Shown here piece after piece: positions 47,815-56,477 of a stretch of 64,000 nucleotides of DNA; position 1 is the stretch's first letter, and every line of letters starts with the position of its first letter. Source of the DNA: Planctomycetota bacterium (GTDB taxonomy: Bacteria > Planctomycetota > Phycisphaerae > Phycisphaerales > UBA1924). The notes under the pieces were generated by a model. The model had not been told where the DNA came from, ran no database searches, and saw only the letters and a program-made list of their open reading frames with translations. The stretch spans positions 1 to 64,000 of the forward strand of contig JAFIFX010000013.1 of the NCBI GenBank assembly GCA_020831805.1. The letters are read 5' to 3'. A program made the translations under genes and the position numbers.

Positions 47815-49494
47815 GTGGATTCCATCCGCACCCCCGTCCTGATCGTCGGCGCCACCTGCGGCGGGGTCCCCGCCGCCCTCGCGTGCGCCCGCAACGGGGT
47901 CCGCTGCGTCGTCGTCGAGCCCACCCCCTGGGTCGGCGGCCAGCTCACGGCCCAGGCCGTCCCGCCCGACGAGAACCCCTGGGTCGAGGGCAACGGCCCG
48001 GATGCCCCGGCGGGCTTCCGCGGCTGCACGGGCTCATACACCGAGATGCGCAACCGCGTCCGTGCCTGGTACCGCGAAAACCGCACCCTGATCCCAGAGG
48101 TCCGTGACAACCCGCTGATGAACCCCGGCCGGGGTTGGGTCAGCCGCCTGTGCGCCGAGCCTCGCGTCATCGAGCGTGTCCTCCGCGACATGCTCTCCGA
48201 GCCGCCCGTCCGCGGCCTGATCGACCTGCGAACCGGGTGGGAGCCGCACCGCGTCCACACGCACGCCGACCGGATCACCACCGTCACATTCCGCCGCGCA
48301 GGCTCGGGCCAGGAACTCACCGTCGAGGCCGACCTCGTCCTTGACGCGACCGACCTGGGCGATGTGCTCGAACTCGGCGGCGTCGAGTCCCTCATCGGCG
48401 CGGAAGGCCAGCATCTCTTCGGTGAACTCCACGCCCGGACCGACCTCCGCGCGGGCGTGGATCTCGACGAACGCGACCAGCAGGCCTTCTCGTGGTGTTT
48501 CGCGATCGAGCACCGGCCCGATGAGAACCACACCATCGACAAGCCCGCGGCGTACGACTTCTGGCGTTCTTATGTGCCCGTCATGGCCCCACCCTGGACC
48601 GGCCCCCTCTTCAGCTGGACCGTGCCGACGCACACCGCACAGGAAGGCCGCGTGCTCCCGCTCGTCCCGTGGCCGGACGAACCCGAGCAAGGCCAATGGG
48701 AACTCTGGCGCTACCGACGCATCGTCGATCGCGCGGCCTATGCCGAGCAAGCCGCGTCCCGGTTCCCCGATGTCTGCCTGGTCAACTGGGTGCAAATGGA
48801 CCACTGGCTCAACCCGCTCCTCGGCGTGTCCCGCGCCGACCGCACAAAGGCATACGAGGCCGCCCGCGAGCAGTCCCGGTGCCTGGTCTACTGGATGCAG
48901 ACCGAGGCCCCCCGCCACGACGGACGGCGGGGCGGGACCGGCTACCCCGGCCTGAAACTCCGCGGCGACGAACTCGGCACACCCGACGGCTTCGCGATGT
49001 CCGCCTACATCCGCGAGCCCCGACGCCTCCGCGCCCGCACCATGCTCACCGAGGTCCATGTCGGCACCGAACAACGCAAACGCGACGCCCGCCCCAATCA
49101 GGACGCCACCCGCTGGGGCGCGGGCGCGTCCTTCCAGGACTCGATCGGCATCGGTCACTACCCGATCGACCTGCACCCGTCCTGCGCCGGCCGCAACAAT
49201 GTCTATGTTCCCGCGTGCCCGTTCCAGATCCCGCTGGGCGCGCTCGTCCCCGTCCGCGTGCGCAACCTGCTCAGCGCCGGCAAGGCCCTCGGCGTCTCCC
49301 ATGTCGCCAACGGCTGCACCCGCCTGCACCCGGTCGAGTGGGCCATCGGCGAGGCCGCGGGCCTGACCGCCGCCCGGTGCGTCACCCACGAGACCGAACC
49401 CCACGCGATCTGCGACGACGCGAAAGCGACCGCCGCCCTCCGAGCCGCCGCCGAGGACCAGTCCATGCCCACCCAATGGCCGTGGGACGAGTAA
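47815..49494 (+). CDS. FAD-dependent oxidoreductase
   Basis: A 559-residue flavoprotein of the FAD-oxidored group. The FAD-binding Rossmann motif is VLIVGATCGGVPAALACARN followed by VVVEPTPWVGGQLTAQAV, and the second half has DLVLDATDLGDVLELGGVES. Near the C-terminus, IGIGHYPIDLHPS and LLSAGKALGVSHVANGCTRL close the FAD pocket. No signal peptide or haem motif is seen. GTG start at 47815, directly after the permease stop. In sugar loci such enzymes are thought to oxidise a sugar hydroxyl or a related group; the substrate is unknown. Confidence 0.82.
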   Translation: MDSIRTPVLIVGATCGGVPAALACARNGVRCVVVEPTPWVGGQLTAQAVPPDENPWVEGNGPDAPAGFRGCTGSYTEMRNRVRAWYRENRTLIPEVRDNPLMNPGRGWVSRLCAEPRVIERVLRDMLSEPPVRGLIDLRTGWEPHRVHTHADRITTVTFRRAGSGQELTVEADLVLDATDLGDVLELGGVESLIGAEGQHLFGELHARTDLRAGVDLDERDQQAFSWCFAIEHRPDENHTIDKPAAYDFWRSYVPVMAPPWTGPLFSWTVPTHTAQEGRVLPLVPWPDEPEQGQWELWRYRRIVDRAAYAEQAASRFPDVCLVNWVQMDHWLNPLLGVSRADRTKAYEAAREQSRCLVYWMQTEAPRHDGRRGGTGYPGLKLRGDELGTPDGFAMSAYIREPRRLRARTMLTEVHVGTEQRKRDARPNQDATRWGAGASFQDSIGIGHYPIDLHPSCAGRNNVYVPACPFQIPLGALVPVRVRNLLSAGKALGVSHVANGCTRLHPVEWAIGEAAGLTAARCVTHETEPHAICDDAKATAALRAAAEDQSMPTQWPWDE

Positions 49495-49525
49495 TCCCGG
49501 AGCGGGAGCCCTGAATCATGGAGCG

Positions 49526-49560
49526 GGGGGGCGGCCAGCCCCCGTCGGCCCAACGGGCCG
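49526..49560. terminator. Two adjacent hairpins between convergent genes
   Basis: GGGGGC/GCCCCC (49527-49532, 49538-49543) and CGGCCC/GGGCCG (49546-49551, 49555-49560) lie in the 79-base gap between the FAD oxidoreductase and the GH38 gene. No T-run is present, so this is a weak terminator call. Confidence 0.35.
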
Positions 49561-49573
49561 AGCCACCCAACCT

Positions 49574-52570
49574 TCACTCCGCCAGCAGCGTCACGATCTC
49601 AAACGGTTGCATCATCAACCGCACCGACCCGGCACCGCTCCAGTCCTCGCCCGAGATCGCCCGCTCCAATCCATCCACCCGCCGCACCCGCGCCGCACCG
49701 GCAAACTCGACCTCCAACGCCGCGTGCATGCCGCGTGTCTCGACCAGACGCAGCACGCGGCCCATGCCGTCGGCCGCCCGCTTGAACGCCGCGATCTCCA
49801 CCCGCGCCCCCGGCTCAGCCCGCACCGTGACCGGCGTGACGGCCACTCCCGTCCGGATCACCCGCGTCCGCTCGCCGAACGCCTCCGCGTGCCGGTCCAC
49901 ATCCGCCGCCCGCCAATCCCCAGCGTGCGGCAGGTAGCCGTACCGCACCGTGTTGGCCCCCTGATCCGCTTCGGGGTCCGGGTGCGTCGGCGAGCGCAGC
50001 AGCGACATCCCCATCGTCCGCCCGTGCGCCGATCGCCCGTAGATCGCATCGCTCAGCACGGCCAGCCCCCGCCCGGGCTGCGAAGCGTCCATCCACCGGT
50101 GGCACGCGAACTCGAACGCAAACCGGTCCCAGCTCGTGTTGCGGTGCGTCGGCCGCGTCACGAAGCCGAACTGCGTCCCCACCGTCACCCGCTCGCACCC
50201 GATCGGCGGCGTGCTCTCGACCCGCAGCAGCCGGTGCCGCTCCCGCCAGTCGATCTCGGTGATGACCTCCACCACCGGCGAATCCGCGTCCAGCCGGAAG
50301 ACCTGCGTGTATACCGACGACCCCATCCGGTGCGACACCCGGACCTCCGCGCGCAGCGGATCGGCCCGGACCACCTCGACCGCCCCCGGCGTGTCGTTGG
50401 CCCACACCAGGTTGCGCTCGTAGTCCAGGTCGATGTCCCACGCGTCCCAGTTCATCGGGCGGTCGCGGTACAGGCGCAGCTCGTTGAGCGACCGATCCGC
50501 GGCCAGGTCAACCCCGCCTGCGTGCGAGAGGTGGATGATCCGCCCCGCCTCGTCGACCTCGAACGACACCAGCCCGTTGGACACGCGTGTGCCATCGACC
50601 CACACCGGGTTGGCCGGGTCCACCTCCCGCATCGGGTGCAGCCCGAACGCCCCCACCTCGACAATCCGGAGCGTGCCGCCGTCCTCAACCACCGCGCGCC
50701 GCCCGTCCGACGCCGCGTTGAGCACACACGGCTCCTTCCCTGGCACGACGGCGTTCGCCTGGACCTCGGCCGCGGTCGCCGCGATCTCCGCATGGTCCCG
50801 GCGAGCGTCCTCGTACACTGGCCCGATCGACGACCCCGGCAGGATGTCGTGAAACTGGTTGAGCAGTGTCCGCTCCCACGCGGCGTCGAGTTTCTCTTGC
50901 GTGCCCTCAGTTGCCGCCCCGCCCCCGAACGCCAGCAGTTCCGCCACCCGCAGCTCGCGCTCCGCCGCCCGGTTCGCCCGTTTCAGCCACGCGTGCGTGG
51001 TCAGCACACCGCGGTGCAGTTCCAGATCCAGCGGCCCCACCCACACCGGCAGGCCACCCGCCCGCTCATCCTCTTGCTCCAACCCCGCCACGAACCCCGC
51101 CACCGATCCCAGCTCCGTCCGCGGCAGCCCCTCGCAGTCCGCCGCCGCGTGCGCCCGCTCGAGCATGTCCGCCGTCGGGCCCCCACCACCGTCGCCGAAC
51201 CCGAACGGCTGCAACGCGACCGCCGGCCCCTTCAGCCCCGCCGCGTCACGCCCACGCACATTCGCTGTGGCCTTTCGCAGCTCTTTCGGTATCAGCGTCG
51301 CGTTGTAGTCCCCGCCCGGCGTGTTGTGCGCCAGCACCTCCGACCCGTCCAGCCCCCGCCACCGGAACGAGGTGTGCGGGAAGGTGTTGGCCTGGTTCCA
51401 CGAGATCTTGTTCGTGATGAACACATCCGCCCCACACGCCCGCATGATCGTCGGCAGGCACGCCGGGAACCCGAAGGTATCCGGCAGGTACACCACCCGC
51501 TGCCGCCCCACTTTCGCCCCGAACCGCGACTCGAAGTACCGCACCCCGTACAGCATCTGCCGCATCAGCGACTCACCCGACGGCACCAGCGCGTCCGGCT
51601 CGATCCACATCGACCCGACCGGTTCCCACCGCCCCTCCGCGGCCTGCGTCTTGATCCGCTCGAACACCGCCGGCGCGTCCGCCTCCAGCCACTTGTACTG
51701 CTGCGGCTGCGAGCACATGAAGTGCAGCGCCGGATCACGGTCCATCAGATCCAGCGTGTTCGTCCACGACCGGACCACCTTCCGCCGCGTCTCCGCCAGC
51801 GTCCAGAGCCAGGCCGTATCGATATGCGCATGGGCCACGCAGACCAGCCGCGGGGCCGACCCACCCGCCGACCGACCCAACCCTTCATTCAGAATCGCCA
51901 GCGCCCCCGCCGCCGAGCCGGACACATCGGCATCATCCACCGCGTCCGCCGCCGCGCGCAGGCAGGCGTACAGGTCCTGCGCCCGCACCGACTCCGGCTC
52001 CAGTTCCGCCAGCAACTGCGTCGCGAACAGCATCCGCCCGTGCAGCCGCCAGACCGTCTCGTCGAACACCGCCAACTCGGCCCGAGTCACCAACCCCGGC
52101 GTCGCCGACCGCCACTTCTCCCCCCGCTCTCGGCTGTCCCAAGGGAACACCTGATCCCCGAACGGGTGATTACACGCCGCCTCCACCAAAACCTCGACCG
52201 AGTTGTCCACATCGAGCAGCCGCAGGTCCACCGCATCCCGGTGCTCGTCCAGCCCCCGCACCGGCTCATCGCCCACCCAGACAGTCGCCTCAGTCCCCGG
52301 ATCGAACCGCAGATGGACCGTTTTCCCCGCGAACCGGTCCGGTGCCGTGCCCGTCAGCCGGAACCACGCCGTCGACCACACCGGCCCCCACACATGCGGC
52401 AACTCCACCGGCTCAAACCGCGCCGCCCGGGCTTCCGCGACCGCGAACCGATCGTCCGTGCCCCACTTCGCCACCGTCAGCGGCTCGGCATCCGGATAGA
52501 TCGCCGGCCCGATCACCTCCCGGCACAGGGTCTCAAAGCGGGGACGGAAGATCTGGGCGTCAACTTTCAT
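49574..52570 (-). CDS. GH38-family alpha-mannosidase
   Basis: A 998-residue glycoside hydrolase family 38 enzyme. A substrate-side N-terminal domain (HVWGPVWSTAWFRLTG) precedes the catalytic domain, with the zinc-binding HAHIDTAWLWTLAE (His249, Asp251) and the nucleophile Asp364 in VYLPDTFGF; further zinc contacts are expected near LLNQFHDILPGSSI. The C-terminal third is beta-sandwich. It lacks a signal peptide, so imported mannosides would be cleaved in the cytoplasm. The start at 52570 has GGAG six bases upstream. The reading frame continues open far upstream opposite lysA, but that part has no domain character. It diverges from lysA. Confidence 0.9.
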   Translation of the reverse strand: MKVDAQIFRPRFETLCREVIGPAIYPDAEPLTVAKWGTDDRFAVAEARAARFEPVELPHVWGPVWSTAWFRLTGTAPDRFAGKTVHLRFDPGTEATVWVGDEPVRGLDEHRDAVDLRLLDVDNSVEVLVEAACNHPFGDQVFPWDSRERGEKWRSATPGLVTRAELAVFDETVWRLHGRMLFATQLLAELEPESVRAQDLYACLRAAADAVDDADVSGSAAGALAILNEGLGRSAGGSAPRLVCVAHAHIDTAWLWTLAETRRKVVRSWTNTLDLMDRDPALHFMCSQPQQYKWLEADAPAVFERIKTQAAEGRWEPVGSMWIEPDALVPSGESLMRQMLYGVRYFESRFGAKVGRQRVVYLPDTFGFPACLPTIMRACGADVFITNKISWNQANTFPHTSFRWRGLDGSEVLAHNTPGGDYNATLIPKELRKATANVRGRDAAGLKGPAVALQPFGFGDGGGGPTADMLERAHAAADCEGLPRTELGSVAGFVAGLEQEDERAGGLPVWVGPLDLELHRGVLTTHAWLKRANRAAERELRVAELLAFGGGAATEGTQEKLDAAWERTLLNQFHDILPGSSIGPVYEDARRDHAEIAATAAEVQANAVVPGKEPCVLNAASDGRRAVVEDGGTLRIVEVGAFGLHPMREVDPANPVWVDGTRVSNGLVSFEVDEAGRIIHLSHAGGVDLAADRSLNELRLYRDRPMNWDAWDIDLDYERNLVWANDTPGAVEVVRADPLRAEVRVSHRMGSSVYTQVFRLDADSPVVEVITEIDWRERHRLLRVESTPPIGCERVTVGTQFGFVTRPTHRNTSWDRFAFEFACHRWMDASQPGRGLAVLSDAIYGRSAHGRTMGMSLLRSPTHPDPEADQGANTVRYGYLPHAGDWRAADVDRHAEAFGERTRVIRTGVAVTPVTVRAEPGARVEIAAFKRAADGMGRVLRLVETRGMHAALEVEFAGAARVRRVDGLERAISGEDWSGAGSVRLMMQPFEIVTLLAE

Positions 52571-52596
52571 ACAGGACTCCAACGGGGCGGGTGAAT

Positions 52597-52606
52597 ATTC
52601 TATAAT
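52597..52606. promoter_or_regulatory. Divergent promoter core with TTATAGAAT motif
   Basis: On the minus strand TTATAGAAT (52605-52597), followed by ATTCACC, points at the GH38 start. On the plus strand TATAAT (52601-52606) lies 25 bases before the lysA start at 52631. Neither direction has a good -35 box. TTATAGAATATT-N-ACC matches the site at 41254-41269 in 15 of 16 positions. Confidence 0.55.
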
Positions 52607-52630
52607 CTTTCCACAGCCCCCGCCCCCCCA

Positions 52631-54013
52631 ATGGACCATTTCCACTACATCTCGGGCCGGCTCCACGCGGAGGGTATCGCCGCCGACACCCTCGCCGACG
52701 CCCTTGGCACACCGCTCTATGTCTACTCGCAGCGGACCATGCACGACCATGTGACCCGCTTCCGGGCCGCGTTCGCTGAGATCGACCCGCTGCTCTGCTA
52801 CGCGGTCAAGGCCTGCTCGAACCTGGGGATTCTCCGTCGCCTCGTCGAAGCGGGCATGGGCATGGATGTCGTCTCCGGCATCGAACTCGAACGGGCCTGG
52901 CTGGCCGGTTGCCCGATGGACAAGGTGGTCTTCGCGGGCGTGGGCAAGTCCGACGACGAGATCCGGGCCGCCCTCGACGGCCGCCACAGCCCGCTCCGTG
53001 ACCGGACCGGTGACCTCAACGCTGGCGATCCCGCCGCCCGCGGGCCTGTCGGCGTCCTCAACACCGAGTCCCGCTCCGAACTCGAACGCATCGCCGCCGT
53101 CGCCGCCGAGTTGGGAATCCGGGCCCGTGTCGCCATCCGTCTGAACCCCGACATCGACGCCGGCGCTCACGACCACACCACCACCGGCCGCGCCGGGGAC
53201 AAGTTCGGCGTGCCGGCGGACCTTGCCGCCGCACTCTGCGCCGATTTCCGTGCCCACCCCCACGTCGAGATCGCCGGCTTCCATGTCCACCTCGGCTCGC
53301 CCATCTACAAGCCCGACCCCTACCTCCAGGCCATCGACCGCCTGACCACCCTCATCGACCGCGTCGAGTCCGAAGGAACCACCATCACCCACCTCGACCT
53401 CGGCGGCGGCATCGGCGCCGACTACGAGACCGGCCAGACACCCCCCTTCTCCACCTTCGCCGAGGCGATGATCCCCCGCCTCCGCCCACTTGTCGCCCGC
53501 GGCGTGCGCATCGCCCTGGAGCCGGGCCGCACCATCATGGCCAACGCGGGTGTGCTGATCGTCACGGTCCGCCATGTGAAACGCCAGGGCGGCCGCCGCT
53601 TCGTGATCTGCGATGCCGGCATGAACGCCCTGATCCGTCCGTCGCTCTACGGGGCGAAGCACTTCATCTGGCCCATCCAGGTCGAGCCGGGCCTTGAGCC
53701 GGCTGACAGGCGCTTTGAAGCTCCAGGCGTCGAGCCGTGCGATGTGGTCGGCCCGGTCTGCGAGTCCGGCGACTTCCTCGCCCGCGGCATCCACCTTCCG
53801 GAGGTCCAACGCGGCGACCGCCTCGCCGTCTTCACCGCCGGCGCGTACGGCATGACCATGGCCAGCACCTACAACGACCAGCCGCTGCCCGCCGAGGCGC
53901 TGGCCGACGCGGACCGGGCCGTGCTGCTGCGCCCACGCCAGCCGGCCTTCGACCTGATCGCCCCGGGTCTGGCCGAGTCCGCCGTCTCGATCCCAGCGGA
54001 GATTCGCGCATGA
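52631..54013 (+). CDS. lysA: Diaminopimelate decarboxylase
   Basis: PLP enzyme of 460 residues making lysine from meso-diaminopimelate. The PLP lysine is Lys60 in LLCYAVKACSNLGIL. The barrel motifs GDKFGVP, IAGFHVHLGSPI and LDLGGGIGADY are present, the second-domain EPGRTIMANAGVL follows, and the dimer-site CESGDFLARG and GAYGMTMASTYN complete the active site. 'HLGS-P' replaces the usual 'HIGSQ'. The stop overlaps the next gene (ATGA), so lysine synthesis is oddly coupled to a membrane acetyltransferase-like protein. The short leader (about 20-25 bases) carries a C-run and no obvious ribosome-binding site. Confidence 0.92.
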   Translation: MDHFHYISGRLHAEGIAADTLADALGTPLYVYSQRTMHDHVTRFRAAFAEIDPLLCYAVKACSNLGILRRLVEAGMGMDVVSGIELERAWLAGCPMDKVVFAGVGKSDDEIRAALDGRHSPLRDRTGDLNAGDPAARGPVGVLNTESRSELERIAAVAAELGIRARVAIRLNPDIDAGAHDHTTTGRAGDKFGVPADLAAALCADFRAHPHVEIAGFHVHLGSPIYKPDPYLQAIDRLTTLIDRVESEGTTITHLDLGGGIGADYETGQTPPFSTFAEAMIPRLRPLVARGVRIALEPGRTIMANAGVLIVTVRHVKRQGGRRFVICDAGMNALIRPSLYGAKHFIWPIQVEPGLEPADRRFEAPGVEPCDVVGPVCESGDFLARGIHLPEVQRGDRLAVFTAGAYGMTMASTYNDQPLPAEALADADRAVLLRPRQPAFDLIAPGLAESAVSIPAEIRA

Positions 54014-55320
54014 GCCAGGACATCGCCGAGATCGTTCCTCCGAAACGCGAGCGGCTGCTCTGCCTCGACGCCTTCCGAGGCTTCGACATCGCGGCAATGC
54101 TCTTCGTCAACATGACCTGGAACCAGCAGGTCTTCCACCGCCAGTTCTTCCATGTGGACTGGAACGACCCCGTCCAGGGCGCAACCTTCACCGACCTGGT
54201 TTTTCCGTGGTTTCTGTTCATCGCCGGGGCCGCCATCCCGCTCTCGATGAAGTCCGGACGCGGGCGATCGATGAGCACGCTGGCCAAGATCACGGCCGCC
54301 GCCCGCCGTGGCCTGATCATCTACCTCCTCGGCGTGCTCCTCACAGTCGCCAGTCCGGCCTACGACCGGGCCCTGACCTGGACCGACTGGTTCAGTTGGA
54401 ACATCCTCCAGCTCATCGGCGCGGGCTATTTCGTCGCCGTGTGCATCTATCTGCTCCCCCGCTGGGCCCAGATCACGGCGGTGGCCGCCATCCTCCTCGC
54501 CAAGCTGGCCCTGCCGCTGGTGATTTCCGCCGACTACGCCCGCGGCGTGATGCAGGCCGCCAGCATGGCCCCCCGCGTCGCCGGCGGCGAGTTCACCGGC
54601 CACGGCACCTTCACGCACCTCGACGACATCAAACGCCTCCTGAACCTCGAACACACCAAGGCCACCCTGCGGGCCGACGGCGAGCCGAGGTTCTGGGCTT
54701 TCGTCGGCGGCTGGTTCGGCATGGCCCAGCAGTTCCTCCCGCTGGCGGCCGTCGCCGTCATGGGCGGCTGGTGCACGGAGCTGCTGACCAGCGCGAGGTG
54801 GTCCAAACTCCGCCGGGCGGGCCTGCTCCTGGGCATCGGCCTGCTCGTCACTGCCTTTTCCTACCTGCTCCAGGCCGGCTACCGCCCCGAGGGCGGCGGC
54901 TGGCTCGGCCCGCTCACCCAGCCCTTCAGCAAGTGGTTCTTCACGCCCAGCTACTGCCTGCTGGCCGCCGGCACCGGCGCCATGCTGCTCGCGGGTTTCT
55001 ACCTCATTACCGATGTCTGGAAGATCTCGACCTGCTTCGTCTTCCGCGTCTACGGCCTCAACGCCCTGGCCCTGTACATGGGCGCCGAGTTCACCTTCAA
55101 GACCATCTTCGCCAAATGGCAGATCATCCACCCCAACGGCCATTCCGGCGCGATGGCGGGCGGGTTCATCAACTGGGTCGCCCACTGGGCCGCACAGCTC
55201 GGTGCGAACGAGTGGTGGGCGATGGCCTGGGGCGGCTGGGTCTTCGTGCTCACCTGGCTGACGATGTGGTGGTTCTTCTGCTGGTGGCTGTGGAGGAAGA
55301 AGATCGTGATCAAGGTCTGA
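54010..55320 (+). CDS. Heparan-alpha-glucosaminide N-acetyltransferase-like membrane protein
   Basis: A 436-residue integral membrane protein with about ten hydrophobic segments, of the HGSNAT/DUF5009 type. The conserved opening is RLLCLDAFRGFDIAAMLFVN, then FTDLVFPWFLFIAGAAIPLS, RGLIIYLLGVLL and NILQLIGAGYFVAVC, and later FRVYGLNALALYMGAE. Eukaryotic HGSNAT moves an acetyl group across the membrane to terminal glucosamine; bacterial homologues lie in amino-sugar loci and their activity is mostly untested. It overlaps lysA by ATGA. The local deacetylase and deaminase genes make an amino-sugar role plausible. Confidence 0.82.
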   Translation: MSQDIAEIVPPKRERLLCLDAFRGFDIAAMLFVNMTWNQQVFHRQFFHVDWNDPVQGATFTDLVFPWFLFIAGAAIPLSMKSGRGRSMSTLAKITAAARRGLIIYLLGVLLTVASPAYDRALTWTDWFSWNILQLIGAGYFVAVCIYLLPRWAQITAVAAILLAKLALPLVISADYARGVMQAASMAPRVAGGEFTGHGTFTHLDDIKRLLNLEHTKATLRADGEPRFWAFVGGWFGMAQQFLPLAAVAVMGGWCTELLTSARWSKLRRAGLLLGIGLLVTAFSYLLQAGYRPEGGGWLGPLTQPFSKWFFTPSYCLLAAGTGAMLLAGFYLITDVWKISTCFVFRVYGLNALALYMGAEFTFKTIFAKWQIIHPNGHSGAMAGGFINWVAHWAAQLGANEWWAMAWGGWVFVLTWLTMWWFFCWWLWRKKIVIKV

Positions 55321-55331
55321 CCGGACGCAGG

Positions 55332-56474
55332 TTACACCGCCACCCAGCCGTCACCCCGCGCGCTCTCCAGGCACGCCTCCACGAACCGCACGCCGAGCCG
55401 CCCGTCCTCCGCACCTGGGACTTCCGAGCCGAGTCCGGTCGCCGACCGGCCCGCCCTTTTCGCCGCGATCGCCTCGCCCACACCGCGGTACAGGTTCGCG
55501 AACGCCTCGATGAAACCTTCGGGGTGCCCGCCGGGCAGGCGTGACGCCATCGAGCCGCGCGGGCCGACGGCTTCGATCCCGCGGGACAGCATCGTCTTCG
55601 ACCCGTCGAGCCGGGTGATGGTCAGCTCTTCGGGACGCTCTTGCCGCCAGACGATCCCGCCCGTTTCGCCGTACACCCGCAGCGACAGCCCGTTGGCCTC
55701 GCCCACGCACACCTGCGAGCAGGTCAGCGATCCCTTCGCCCCGTCCGACAGTCGCAGCAGCACGCTCGCGTCGTCGTTGAGCCGGCGGTCGGGCACGAAG
55801 GTCGTCAGGTCTGCGCACACCTGCTCGACCTTGAGCCCGGTCACGAACCGCACCAGTTGCTCGGCGTGCGTCCCGATGTCGCCCAACGACCCGCCCAATC
55901 CCGCCTTCGCGGGATCGGTCCGCCACGCGGCCTGCTTCTGCCCGGTCTTTTCTAGATCCGTCGCGAGCCAGCCTTGGTGGTACTCGGCGTAGACCTTCCG
56001 CACGGCGCCGATCCCCCCCGTCCGCACCAGCTCGGCCGCGTGCCGCACCATCGGGTAGCCCGAGTAGTTGTAGGTCACCGCGCACATCACGCGCTTCGCC
56101 GACGCGAGGTCCCGCAGCTCGGCCGCCTGCGCGCTCGTCACCGTAAACGGCTTGTCGCACACCACATGGAGCCCCGCCTCCAGGCACGCCTTCGCGGCCG
56201 GGTAATGGGCGTCGTTCGGCGTCACGATCACGACAAAATCAACCGGGTTCTCCCGCCCGCGCTCGCCCTCGACGAGTTCCCCGAACGAGCCGTACGCCCG
56301 GTCCTCCGCCACGCCGAGCGCTGCCCCGGACGCCTTCGACCGCTCCGGCGTCGAGGAGAACGCCCCCGCCGCCAGCGTGGCCGTGCCGTCCAGCGCGATC
56401 GCCATCCGGTGCACCGCCCCGATGAACGAGCCCTGCCCGCCCCCGATCATCGCGTATGTCAGCCTGTCGCCCAC
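55332..56474 (-). CDS. Gfo/Idh/MocA-family oxidoreductase 4
   Basis: A 380-residue oxidoreductase with YAMIGGGQGSFIGAVHRMAI as dinucleotide site, HVVCDKPFTVTSAQAAEL (DKP) as catalytic motif, AVTYNYSGYPMVRHAAEL, and GGSLGDIGTHAEQLVRFV with the active-site Asp and His. GTG start at 56474, three bases after the stop of the epimerase gene upstream on the same strand (56478). The two form an operon, repeating the epimerase-oxidoreductase pairing of 38261-40125. Confidence 0.86.
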   Translation of the reverse strand: MGDRLTYAMIGGGQGSFIGAVHRMAIALDGTATLAAGAFSSTPERSKASGAALGVAEDRAYGSFGELVEGERGRENPVDFVVIVTPNDAHYPAAKACLEAGLHVVCDKPFTVTSAQAAELRDLASAKRVMCAVTYNYSGYPMVRHAAELVRTGGIGAVRKVYAEYHQGWLATDLEKTGQKQAAWRTDPAKAGLGGSLGDIGTHAEQLVRFVTGLKVEQVCADLTTFVPDRRLNDDASVLLRLSDGAKGSLTCSQVCVGEANGLSLRVYGETGGIVWRQERPEELTITRLDGSKTMLSRGIEAVGPRGSMASRLPGGHPEGFIEAFANLYRGVGEAIAAKRAGRSATGLGSEVPGAEDGRLGVRFVEACLESARGDGWVAV

Positions 56475-56477
56475 GGT

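Noticed and set aside
49607..52594. A 995-codon open frame on the plus strand opposite the alpha-mannosidase gene
   Set aside because: Its product is dominated by Arg, Pro and His without any motif, whereas the minus strand encodes a full GH38 enzyme with catalytic residues.
52571..54097. Upstream in-frame extension of the GH38 gene that would give a 1507-residue protein
   Set aside because: The extension lies opposite lysA, lacks domain features, and a good ribosome-binding site and the family N-terminus fix the start at 52570.
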